From Actinomycetes bacterium (lineage in GTDB: Bacteria > Actinomycetota > Acidimicrobiia > Acidimicrobiales > Acidimicrobiaceae): a DNA stretch of 39,850 nt. The notes beneath the pieces are model-generated. The model worked only from the letters and a program-made list of their open reading frames with translations. It was not told the DNA's origin and ran no database searches. How positions within the stretch are numbered: the stretch's first letter is position 1; every line of letters starts with the position of its first letter. Made by a program: the position numbers and the translations under genes. Positions 25,971-33,379 of the stretch are shown piece by piece. The DNA lies in contig JAJYDM010000012.1 in NCBI GenBank assembly GCA_021777475.1, forward strand, positions 1-39,850. The letters run 5' to 3'.

Positions 25971-27874
25971 CTGGAATCAGCAGAAAAACGCACTCCTGCC
26001 GATGGCTGGGCTAACCTTTTCTCCGCAATCAGATCCAGAAGCTGCTCAATGGAACTTCCCCTCAAATTAAAGGCCCCGTCTCCTGACGGAAGCACCTCCA
26101 CGTCTTGGGCAAGTCCTATCTCCGAGCGTCGAATCCATAATGGGGCCTTCGGACCAAAAACCCGGACAATCGCACCGAATGGAGGAAGGGAGAGCCTTTG
26201 TCTCAGTTCCGCCTCACCATTGGTCACCTGACGAGGATCACCTTCCAGGGCGGCCTTTATAACAGGGTTCTGCACGTCCCGCGTCTGAATGTACAGAGGC
26301 ACGAAACCGGACGCGACAGTTCGTGGAGGTACCAGCCTCGAGGCCCTTGCCAGCAGGGCGAGTGCCGTTTCACTGGCCCCGAGGGCAGGAGCAAAGAGGT
26401 AGTGGTCAAAGTCTGCGATCACAACTCCCCTAGCCGACCGAAATCGAGAAAATACCGCCTCAGTACCGATTGTGATTGGCCCAAGACTCTCAGACCTTAT
26501 CTCCGTTGATGCATCGACCTCACTTACCCGTTTTCCGACTGCGGCCTGCAATAGAGTGCGGAAACGTTCGATGCCAAATGTGACCACCTTGAGAGAGGTA
26601 GACATACAGTTGGTGCATATCGCAGGATATTCCTCTTTACATCTTGGGCACGCGAGGCCAACAATTGAGAGGTGTTCCCTGGCGGTTCTGTTCATGTCCC
26701 CCGAGTGGCCAACACCCTCCCTGAGGTGCCTTGGCACCATCTGCATCAAGGTACTCGAGCACTTCACACAGCTGACCACCTTCTCACACTTGGAGCAGAT
26801 GAGCGTCCTTGCCCCTCCAAGCCTGTTGTAGAGAACGATGACACCGTCATAGTCGACCAGACCCTCGTCGGTCAATTTTGCAGGCGTCACCGCGCTGACT
26901 AGCACCGACCTAATCTGAGAAATCAAACCCGATGATATAAGAAAATTGAGACCCGAAACCTCCGTTATCTCCCCCACTAGGACTTTGGGCCACCCTGAGC
27001 GCTCCTCTGAGCGGGATAGTGACTTTGTCCTTGCACCATGGCTCATGTCCACTGACGGTACAGAGGAAAGCAGAAGTGCTACCTGACCTTGGCCCACACG
27101 TCCCCGCGCAACCACGTAGGAACTCCACGACGGACTTGAGGTCTCAGTGTGTGACGGATCATCAGCATCGACAACAATTACCTCTGACAGGTTGGACACC
27201 GACGCGAAAACGGCGTTCCTGGCACCGATAACCACCTGGGCGCCATCGAGGGCCTGTTCGAACTCATCCGGAAAGACGGCAACCGTGTAGCCGGCCCGGG
27301 CGAACCGCGCCGCTAAATGCTTCACCGCACTCTGAGTTGCACAGACAACGATTACTTGACCAGCCACACTAGAAGGACTGCCAATATGGCCTATGATCCA
27401 ATCTGCCCTCGAATGAGAAGGCGGAATTCTCACCACCTGGGATTCTCCACGGATTTGACGAAAACTCCTGTCGCAGTCCTGGAATTCAAGCAAGCCGCCA
27501 GGCCTTGAGGCTATCCTTTTCTTTGGACTTGCATGTGTCAAAAAGTTAACCGGTGAACCGATGAAGCGCCACCCCGCCCACTTGCACAACGCAATCACGT
27601 CGGCGTTTGGGCCACCGCCCAGCAGACGTGATATCGGCGATAGCTTGAACTCCAGACCCTCCGCATCCCGCACTGAGAGTTCGCTCAATCCAACCACCCA
27701 CCCTCTAGCACGAGAGCTGCCCAAAGGGACAGAGACATAACTCCCAATGCCGATCCGGGCCAAAAAGCGGTCGGGAATACTGTAGCTGAAAACTTTGGAC
27801 AGGCCTACCGAATCTATGAGAACTTGCGCCACTGAGACAGTTGCCGAAGATTCATCATGAACTGCCATGGCCAT
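25967..27874 (-). CDS. priA: Primosomal protein N' PriA, helicase-degenerate actinobacterial type
   Basis: Replication-restart protein. The 635 residues keep the N-terminal DNA-binding domain (AQVLIDSVGLSKVFSYSIPD, then GSYVSVPLGSSRARGWVVG) and a zinc-binding region with eight Cys (360, 363, 369, 372, 409, 412, 420, 423). The helicase core is decayed: no GxTGSGKT Walker A is visible where it should precede VIVVCATQSA, and the DEEH-type motif reads VDADDPSH (235-242). IGARNAVFAS (216-225) still matches the conserved motif Ib-like block. Actinobacterial PriA proteins are known to lack helicase signatures, so it probably acts as a DNA/protein-binding factor. The spacer between zinc Cys 4 and 5 (36 residues) is longer than in E. 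coli PriA. The ATG lies 23 bp after metK. Confidence 0.92.
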   Translation of the reverse strand: MAMAVHDESSATVSVAQVLIDSVGLSKVFSYSIPDRFLARIGIGSYVSVPLGSSRARGWVVGLSELSVRDAEGLEFKLSPISRLLGGGPNADVIALCKWAGWRFIGSPVNFLTHASPKKRIASRPGGLLEFQDCDRSFRQIRGESQVVRIPPSHSRADWIIGHIGSPSSVAGQVIVVCATQSAVKHLAARFARAGYTVAVFPDEFEQALDGAQVVIGARNAVFASVSNLSEVIVVDADDPSHTETSSPSWSSYVVARGRVGQGQVALLLSSVPSVDMSHGARTKSLSRSEERSGWPKVLVGEITEVSGLNFLISSGLISQIRSVLVSAVTPAKLTDEGLVDYDGVIVLYNRLGGARTLICSKCEKVVSCVKCSSTLMQMVPRHLREGVGHSGDMNRTAREHLSIVGLACPRCKEEYPAICTNCMSTSLKVVTFGIERFRTLLQAAVGKRVSEVDASTEIRSESLGPITIGTEAVFSRFRSARGVVIADFDHYLFAPALGASETALALLARASRLVPPRTVASGFVPLYIQTRDVQNPVIKAALEGDPRQVTNGEAELRQRLSLPPFGAIVRVFGPKAPLWIRRSEIGLAQDVEVLPSGDGAFNLRGSSIEQLLDLIAEKRLAQPSAGVRFSADSS

Positions 27875-27897
27875 AATTGTCCCTAACTGCAGACCGG

Positions 27898-29088
27898 TTA
27901 CAGCCCCAGCGCTTGTTTGAACTCGGTCAACTTTGACGTCTCTTCCCAGGTGAATCCTTTATCTGATCGGCCGAAATGACCGTATGCCGCAGTCCTGCGG
28001 TAGATAGGGCGCCGAAGATCAAGTTCGTTGATAATTGCCAAAGGTCTCAGATCAAAAACGTCGTCAATTGCCTTAGCAATCGATTCCGGACTGGTCTTTT
28101 CGGTTCCGAAGGTTTCCACCATTATCGATACAGGCCGCGCCACTCCGATGGCATAGGCAACCTGGATCTCGCACTTGTCGGCCGCGCCTGAGGCAACAAC
28201 GTGCTTGGCCACCCACCGGGCAGCATATGCACCAGACCTGTCAACCTTTGAGGGATCCTTCCCGGAAAAGGCTCCACCACCGTGACGGGCCATGCCTCCA
28301 TAGGTGTCAACGATTATCTTTCGTCCAGTAAGACCGGTGTCGGCGTGCGGCCCACCGAGCTCAAAACGGCCAGTCGGGTTGGCCAAAATGCTCATATTCG
28401 AGATATCCAAATCCTTGGGAATCATCGGCATGATTACAGACTCGGTAAGATCCGGCAATAAAAGCGTTCCTAGATCGATCCCCGGCTGGTGCTGCGTTGA
28501 GATTAGGACGGTCTTCAATGCCACCGGTCGGCCCTGATCGTACTCCACTGTGACCTGGGTCTTGCCGTCTGGACGAAGATATGGAAGGATGTTCGCGCGC
28601 CTCACCTCTGACAACCTTTGCGAAAGCCGGTGAGCGAGCCAGATCGGAAGCGGCATCAGATCACTTGTCTCATTGCAGGCGTACCCAAACATCATTCCCT
28701 GGTCACCAGCACCCAACAGATCCATCTCACCCGAGTCATGAGCACCGCTCCTAATTTCGTACGCGCTGGACACGCCGGACGAAATATCTGGCGACTGCTC
28801 ATCGATTGAGATTATGACTCCACAGGTATTGCCATCGAATCCAAAAGATTCCCGATCGTATCCAATTTCACATATAGTTCTACGAACCAACCGTGGGATA
28901 TCCACATAAGACGTAGTTGTTATCTCACCCGCCACAACCACAAGACCTGTTGTGAGAAGGGTCTCACATGCGACCCTCCCGAGAGGATCCTCGGTCAAGA
29001 TTGCATCCAGGACAGCGTCTGAGATCTGGTCAGCCATCTTGTCTGGGTGACCCTCAGTCACTGACTCAGAGGTAAACGAATATCTCAC
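27898..29088 (-). CDS. metK: S-adenosylmethionine synthetase
   Basis: Makes SAM from methionine and ATP. The 396 residues include [34 protein letters not shown] (the adenine-loop hexapeptide GAGDQG) and [19 protein letters not shown], the P-loop-like GGGAFSGKD. The start is a GTG with AAGGGAT 6-7 nt upstream. It lies 33 bp after coaBC, leaving no space for a SAM riboswitch. Its SAM is used by the methyltransferase near 15000 among others. Confidence 0.98.
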   Translation of the reverse strand: MRYSFTSESVTEGHPDKMADQISDAVLDAILTEDPLGRVACETLLTTGLVVVAGEITTTSYVDIPRLVRRTICEIGYDRESFGFDGNTCGVIISIDEQSPDISSGVSSAYEIRSGAHDSGEMDLLGAGDQGMMFGYACNETSDLMPLPIWLAHRLSQRLSEVRRANILPYLRPDGKTQVTVEYDQGRPVALKTVLISTQHQPGIDLGTLLLPDLTESVIMPMIPKDLDISNMSILANPTGRFELGGPHADTGLTGRKIIVDTYGGMARHGGGAFSGKDPSKVDRSGAYAARWVAKHVVASGAADKCEIQVAYAIGVARPVSIMVETFGTEKTSPESIAKAIDDVFDLRPLAIINELDLRRPIYRRTAAYGHFGRSDKGFTWEETSKLTEFKQALGL

Positions 29089-29121
29089 CTAACGATCCCT
29101 TCTATAGCTCCCGGAATTCTG

Positions 29122-30348
29122 CTACTTCGGCCAGACCCCATTGATCCGTGCCCATTCTGCCACGAAACTCAAAACCTTGATTGCTATATGCCTCTTGTCA
29201 TCCAATTCGAACGCCAAAACCGAATCGTCATATACCAGAGTCACTCGGTTGGTGTCGACGGCAAAGCCGGCATCATGCTCTAGAACATTGTTTGCCACTA
29301 CGAAGTCGGCCTTCTTCTCCTTCAGCTTACGCCTTGCTTCAGATTCAAGCTCCCCGGTCTCGGCCGCAAATCCGATAAGAATCTGATTCTTCGGCTTGAC
29401 CGAGCCCAAGTAGGCCAGGATGTCGGGGGTTGGCTCCAGAACCACCTGGGGAGCTCCCTGGCTCTTTTTGATCTTTATTGGACTGACGTCTTTGCACCTG
29501 AAGTCCGCAACCGCGGCTGCCATTACCACCAGATCAAAGCCATCGGCCACCCTAGTGGAAACTGCGTCGAACATCTGTTGAGCCGACTCGACCTCGACGA
29601 CGTCAATACCTGGTTCATCCGGCGGAGCAATTGTGCAAACAAGTGTCACATCCGCACCAAATCTGGCAGCAGCCGTGGCAAAAGCGATACCCTGCTTTCC
29701 AGACGATCTGTTCCCGATGTAGCGCACCGGATCGATCGACTCACGGGTGCCGCCAGCAGTCACAAGAACCTTCTTGCCAAGCAACAGCCCCCTGCCCTCC
29801 AAAAACAATCCTTCTACAGCGGCAAGGACCCGCTCGGTGGAGGCGAGCCTGCCCACACCCGTATCCCCGCCCGCCAATCGGCCCACTTCCGGCTCAATCA
29901 CCACTACGCCACGGCGGCGAAGAGTGGCAATGTTATCGACGACGCTCGGATGCTGCCACATCTCCGTATGCATGGCGGCAACAATTACAACAGGCGCCCT
30001 TGTGGCAATAAGTGTTGTCGTAAGAAGGTCATCGGCAAGTCCCGCTGCATATCTGGCAATCAAATCGGCAGTTGCCGGGGCAACGATAATCGCGTCAGCC
30101 TGTTTGCCAAGACTGGTATGCGGAATTGGATCATCATCATCAAACAGAGAGATCCGGGCGCGTTCGGAACCTAGGGCAGAAAACGTAGTCGCGCCCACAA
30201 ACTTAAGCGAAGCCGCCGTCAAAACCGGAGATACAAACGCTCCCGCATCGACCAAACGGCGCATAAGCTCGACCGACTTATAAGCCGCGATTCCGCCGCC
30301 TACTCCGAGGACGACTCTCTTTCCAAGAAAAGGACTGCTATTTGGCAT
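29122..30348 (-). CDS. coaBC: Bifunctional phosphopantothenoylcysteine decarboxylase/synthase
   Basis: Two consecutive CoA-biosynthesis steps: CoaB ligates cysteine to phosphopantothenate, CoaC decarboxylates the product using FMN. The CoaC flavoprotein half (about 1-190) has VLGVGGGIAAYKSVELMRRL, IVAPATADLIARYAAGLADD and AAMHTEMWQHPSVVDN. The CoaB half (about 190-408) has VLVTAGGTRESIDPVRYIGN, then RSSGKQG, and LIGFAAETGE. No Shine-Dalgarno precedes the ATG, which lies 86 bp after rpoZ, so it may have its own promoter (see 30357-30386). Confidence 0.97.
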   Translation of the reverse strand: MPNSSPFLGKRVVLGVGGGIAAYKSVELMRRLVDAGAFVSPVLTAASLKFVGATTFSALGSERARISLFDDDDPIPHTSLGKQADAIIVAPATADLIARYAAGLADDLLTTTLIATRAPVVIVAAMHTEMWQHPSVVDNIATLRRRGVVVIEPEVGRLAGGDTGVGRLASTERVLAAVEGLFLEGRGLLLGKKVLVTAGGTRESIDPVRYIGNRSSGKQGIAFATAAARFGADVTLVCTIAPPDEPGIDVVEVESAQQMFDAVSTRVADGFDLVVMAAAVADFRCKDVSPIKIKKSQGAPQVVLEPTPDILAYLGSVKPKNQILIGFAAETGELESEARRKLKEKKADFVVANNVLEHDAGFAVDTNRVTLVYDDSVLAFELDDKRHIAIKVLSFVAEWARINGVWPK

Positions 30349-30356
30349 TTGACTAG

Positions 30357-30386
30357 AGCCTAGGCTAGGTCACCATAGCGACACAA
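30357..30386 (-). promoter_or_regulatory. Weak candidate promoter with dyad before coaBC
   Basis: On the minus strand TTGTGT (30386-30381) and TAGGCT (30362-30357) are 18 nt apart, and TAGGCT ends 8 nt before the coaBC ATG, which lacks a Shine-Dalgarno. An exact dyad, CCTAG-N-CTAGG (30359-30369), overlaps the -10. Each hexamer matches the consensus at four positions only, so this is a suggestion of a short-leader or leaderless promoter rather than a firm call. Confidence 0.28.
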
Positions 30387-30434
30387 TGAATTCACACAAT
30401 TCGCGGAACCACATATGGGGGGCCGCAGAACAAC

Positions 30435-30764
30435 CTACTCGCCAGCCTCAGCGATTTGAACTTCATCCCCTTGATCCGTCGAAAGAGCATCCTCTCCGCG
30501 CTCTTCTTCGCTCGACTCAGGACGGGAGTATGTGATCTTTCCAGCGGCTATCTCTTCGAAGGCAACGGTAAGGGACTTCTTGGAAATTGAATCCACCTGA
30601 GGAGGAACTATTGAACCGATTCCGTCACCAAGTCGAGAAAAGTAGGCGTTAATTTGGCGCGCCCTACGCGCAGATATCGTGACCAAAGTGAACTTAGAAT
30701 CCACTTTTGCCAGTAAGTCCTCAATTGGGGGTCTCATCATAGAAAGATTTGATTCTTCAGCCAC
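30435..30764 (-). CDS. rpoZ: RNA polymerase omega subunit
   Basis: Small subunit that helps fold and assemble the beta' subunit. The 109 residues contain MMRPPIEDLLAKVDSKFTLV, then ISARRARQINAYFSRLGDG, the family core, and VAFEEIAAGKITY. After it comes an acidic tail (SEEERGEDALSTDQGDEVQ) typical of actinobacteria. I use the GTG at 30764, because AGGAG lies 5 nt upstream; the ATG-ATG eight codons in has none. It lies 31 bp after gmk, the usual order. Confidence 0.96.
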   Translation of the reverse strand: MAEESNLSMMRPPIEDLLAKVDSKFTLVTISARRARQINAYFSRLGDGIGSIVPPQVDSISKKSLTVAFEEIAAGKITYSRPESSEEERGEDALSTDQGDEVQIAEAGE

Positions 30765-30795
30765 AAGTGCTCCTGGTATGGAATTAGGCGTCGGT

Positions 30796-31326
30796 TTACT
30801 TAGACCGCAACGAGTTGATTATAGATGCTATTTCGGAAACTGCTCTGTTCAGGTCATCGTTGACGACAACATAATCGGCGAACTTAAGAGCCTCACTGAC
30901 CTCTCTTTGGCCTACAGCAACGCGTTCATCGATGGTACCTTTGTCGTCTCCACGCGATACCATCCTATGCCGTTGCTCATCGGACGAGGGCGCTATAACC
31001 AAGATGACCGCGGCGTCAGGATCCTTTTGGCGCACCTGTTTGGCGCCCTGAATATCGATCTCAAGCAAAAGATCAGAGTCCATGTCCGGGTCCGGCCTAG
31101 GGGTGCCATAGAGATTTCCGAGAAACTCAGCCCATTCGAAGAATCGATCCTTGGCGATGGCATCTTCGAACTCTTCCCGGGTGACAAATAAGTAAGAGTC
31201 GTCCCGTTCTCCGCGACGCCGCCGCCGAGTTGTCCAAGAACGACTCAAACTCAGATCATTGACTTCAGCGACCAACCTGGAAGCTATGGTACCTTTACCA
31301 ACGCCGCCCGGGCCGCAAATCACCAC
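30796..31326 (-). CDS. gmk: Guanylate kinase
   Basis: Phosphorylates GMP to GDP. The P-loop reads GPGGVGKGT rather than the commoner GPSGVGKGT. SLSRSWTTRRRRRGERDD is the GMP-binding segment and FFEWAEFLGNLYGTP is conserved; VILVIAPSSDEQRHRM, then DYVVVNDDL, completes the fold. With the GTG at 31326 the product is 176 residues and the P-loop begins at residue 5, which is short. In-frame sequence just upstream (LSLLIVV) looks like more of the first strand but offers only CTG or ATA as starts. The start lies 2 nt after the mihF stop, so reinitiation by coupled ribosomes is plausible. Confidence 0.95.
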   Translation of the reverse strand: MVICGPGGVGKGTIASRLVAEVNDLSLSRSWTTRRRRRGERDDSYLFVTREEFEDAIAKDRFFEWAEFLGNLYGTPRPDPDMDSDLLLEIDIQGAKQVRQKDPDAAVILVIAPSSDEQRHRMVSRGDDKGTIDERVAVGQREVSEALKFADYVVVNDDLNRAVSEIASIINSLRSK

Positions 31327-31328
31327 TA

Positions 31329-31649
31329 TCAGGAGCGAGAGGTTTCCTCTATGAGGCGAGCTCTCTGGTTAGCTCCCAGACCCTGCAACCTGCGGGTCTC
31401 ACTAATTCCAATCTGGTCCATCAACTTTCGAGCTTTGACCTTTCCAATCCCAGGAAGGGACTCGAGGACGGAGACGACTTTCATCTTCCCCACTAGCTCT
31501 TCTTTTGATGCTCGGTCAAGAAGGGAAGAAAGGGTAACGTTACCCATCTTCAACTTCTCTTTCAATTCTGCTCTTTGGCGACGGGCTTCAGCCGCTTTCT
31601 CAAGCGCTGCTGACCGTTGCTCTGGTGTTAAAGATGGAGGCAAAGGCAT
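31329..31649 (-). CDS. mihF: Actinobacterial integration host factor mIHF
   Basis: Nucleoid-associated DNA-binding protein specific to actinobacteria, needed in relatives for chromosome structure and phage integration. The 106 residues begin with a basic helix (PEQRSAALEKAAEARRQRAEL). The core follows: KMKVVSVLESLPGIGKVKAR has the helix-hairpin-helix-like LPGIGKVKA motif, then LMDQIGISETRRLQGLGANQ and RARLIEE. It sits directly before gmk, as in mycobacteria and streptomycetes. No Shine-Dalgarno precedes the ATG, and a TANNNT -10-like hexamer lies 7 nt upstream, so a leaderless transcript is possible. Confidence 0.96.
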   Translation of the reverse strand: MPLPPSLTPEQRSAALEKAAEARRQRAELKEKLKMGNVTLSSLLDRASKEELVGKMKVVSVLESLPGIGKVKARKLMDQIGISETRRLQGLGANQRARLIEETSRS

Positions 31650-31656
31650 GAATTGA

Positions 31657-31662
31657 AAGTTA
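31657..31662 (-). promoter_or_regulatory. Candidate -10 element of mihF
   Basis: TAACTT on the minus strand ends 7 nt before the mihF ATG, in the 98-bp gap after pyrF. It fits the TANNNT -10 pattern seen at leaderless actinobacterial starts, and no Shine-Dalgarno is present. No TTG-type -35 is found at 16-19 nt upstream, so support is limited. If real, it would separate the mihF-gmk-rpoZ genes from the pyrimidine block. Confidence 0.33.
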
Positions 31663-31747
31663 GCCGATTTTTACTGGTTGTGCTGCATTTAATCCGAAAA
31701 GATGCCGTTTTTGTCGCATTTTTTGACCCCAGATTGCACCGCGAGTG

Positions 31748-32449
31748 TCATTTTGAGGTGAATTCGACCAAATCGCGCACCTTTTCAGCAGCTAACCGGG
31801 GGTTCCTAGACGACGTGACGGGCCTGCCAATCACCAAAACATCCGCTCCAGCAGCGATTGCCTCGTCTGGTCCGGCAACCCTAGCCTGGTCACCCAGAGC
31901 GTCCTCTTTGCGGCGTATTCCGGGAACTACCTTAAAAAATCCTGGAGCTAACGAATTTACCAATGCCAGATCAGTTGGTGCGCAGACCAAACCGGTTGCC
32001 CCCGCCTCTCTCAAGATTGAAATTCTCGTCTCCAAATCTTCATTCCTTACCCCCGCCACAGATGTCAACACGGTAACTCCAAGTAGCTTTGGAACGGCGG
32101 TTCCTTCCGCGTCGGCTCCGTCATTCAGGCCCGTCAGTGCAGCCTTGACCATCTCCACGCCACCAACGGCATGGACAGTCGTCATTGAAACCCCAAGCCT
32201 TGCAATCACTTTGGCTGACTTTTCGACTGTCACGGGGATGTCATGCAGCTTCAAATCAAGAAATACCTCAAATCCGAGTTCCTTAAGGCGGTGAACGGCA
32301 CCGGGTCCGTACGCACTGAAAAGCTGCAGACCCACCTTTGCTATCCCGAACACGCCTCGCACTGCCGAGGCCCAAATGACCGCTTGGTCGATGCTTTCAG
32401 TATCCAATGCAATCGCCAAACGGCTTACTGGGTCAATATCATGCACCAT
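31748..32449 (-). CDS. pyrF: Orotidine 5'-phosphate decarboxylase
   Basis: Last step to UMP. The 233 residues have RLAIALDTESIDQAV at the N terminus and the catalytic FLDLKLHDIPVTVEKSAK (Lys and Asp). PGFFKVVPGIRRKEDALG, then VLVIGRPVTSSRNP, forms the phosphate-binding C-terminal part, with the R of GRPV. The frame is open to 32518, but I start at the ATG at 32449. GGAG lies 6 nt upstream, the ATG overlaps the pyrD end by 11 bp, and the longer version only adds unrelated basic residues. The sequence is the short subtype I (DLKLHDIP) rather than the longer mycobacterial form. Confidence 0.96.
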   Translation of the reverse strand: MVHDIDPVSRLAIALDTESIDQAVIWASAVRGVFGIAKVGLQLFSAYGPGAVHRLKELGFEVFLDLKLHDIPVTVEKSAKVIARLGVSMTTVHAVGGVEMVKAALTGLNDGADAEGTAVPKLLGVTVLTSVAGVRNEDLETRISILREAGATGLVCAPTDLALVNSLAPGFFKVVPGIRRKEDALGDQARVAGPDEAIAAGADVLVIGRPVTSSRNPRLAAEKVRDLVEFTSK

Positions 32450-33362
32450 GAGCAGCTCCAATGAGCTCAGAAAATGCGGAAACCGAGTTTTCCTCACACC
32501 ACTGCTCGATTTCGGCAAGAACCCTTGCCATCGCTCTTGGCTCGACGAAAGTCGCAGTGCCTACCTCCACGGCGCTGGCTCCGGCAAGAACGAGCTCAAT
32601 TGCCTCCAGTCCTGTGCTAACACCACCCACGCCGATTATCGGAACGTTCGGAATTGCCTCGTAGACGTCATAAATGGACCTAACAGCCACTGGACGAATA
32701 CTTGCCCCAGACAGCCCACCCCGAAAAGCGCCAAGAGACGGCCTCCTCGTCCTTGTGTCGATCCGCATTCCCAACAGGGTGTTCACCAGGGTAAGGCCCG
32801 TTGCACCGGCATCCATCGCGCTCTGCGCAATCTCGATCAGCTGGTGCGTGTTTGGAGACAGTTTGGCAAACACAGGCAACCTGTATCCACCAAACTGCTT
32901 AATTACTTCATGGGTTGCCAATGCCGAGTGGGCAAACATGTTGGATCGGTCCTCGATATTGGGACAGGATATGTTTACCTCCACGGCAACCACGGTGTCA
33001 GGCAAATCTTCAATAGCCGCCCGGGCAAGGGCGAAGTCCTCAATAGTTTGCCCCCATACGGAAATTATCACCTTTGCCCCAGAAGCGACCAAGTCAGGCA
33101 GAAACTCCCGCTTCCATCTATCGATTCCGGGACCCTGAAGGCCCACAGAGTTCAGCATTCCTGGTCCGGCACCCACAATCCTCGGTGCAGGATTCCCGTC
33201 CCAGCTAAAATGAGCCAACGACTTGACGACGATACATCCGATCTCAGAAAGATCAATGTACCCCCTGAGTTCCGCGCCGTGTCCTGAGGTACCTGCAGCA
33301 CTCATTACTGGATTTTCCAAACTCAGCGGTCCAACCGAAGTCGACAGATCTACCTTGGACAC
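32439..33362 (-). CDS. pyrD: Dihydroorotate dehydrogenase, class 1 (PyrD, class 1B-like)
   Basis: Oxidises dihydroorotate to orotate with FMN. The catalytic base is Cys, in VEVNISCPNIEDRS (near residue 133), which marks the soluble class 1 rather than the membrane class 2 enzyme with Ser. NPVMSAAGTSGHGAELRGY at the start, FAKLSPNT, TLVNTLLGMRID and IIGVGGVSTG are all typical of the NAD-linked class 1B family. Class 1B normally works with the iron-sulfur flavoprotein PyrK, and no pyrK is in this window. The GTG start has a strong GGAGGT 3 nt upstream and lies 17 bp after carB. Confidence 0.96.
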   Translation of the reverse strand: MSKVDLSTSVGPLSLENPVMSAAGTSGHGAELRGYIDLSEIGCIVVKSLAHFSWDGNPAPRIVGAGPGMLNSVGLQGPGIDRWKREFLPDLVASGAKVIISVWGQTIEDFALARAAIEDLPDTVVAVEVNISCPNIEDRSNMFAHSALATHEVIKQFGGYRLPVFAKLSPNTHQLIEIAQSAMDAGATGLTLVNTLLGMRIDTRTRRPSLGAFRGGLSGASIRPVAVRSIYDVYEAIPNVPIIGVGGVSTGLEAIELVLAGASAVEVGTATFVEPRAMARVLAEIEQWCEENSVSAFSELIGAAHGA

Positions 33363-33379
33363 TGCACCTCCACCTAAAA

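Noticed and set aside
29089-29121. SAM riboswitch before metK
   Set aside because: Only 33 bp separate metK from coaBC, too short for any known SAM riboswitch.
32376-33287. 303-residue plus-strand frame over pyrD
   Set aside because: Antisense shadow of a clearly real gene; Cys/His/Arg-rich composition without family features.
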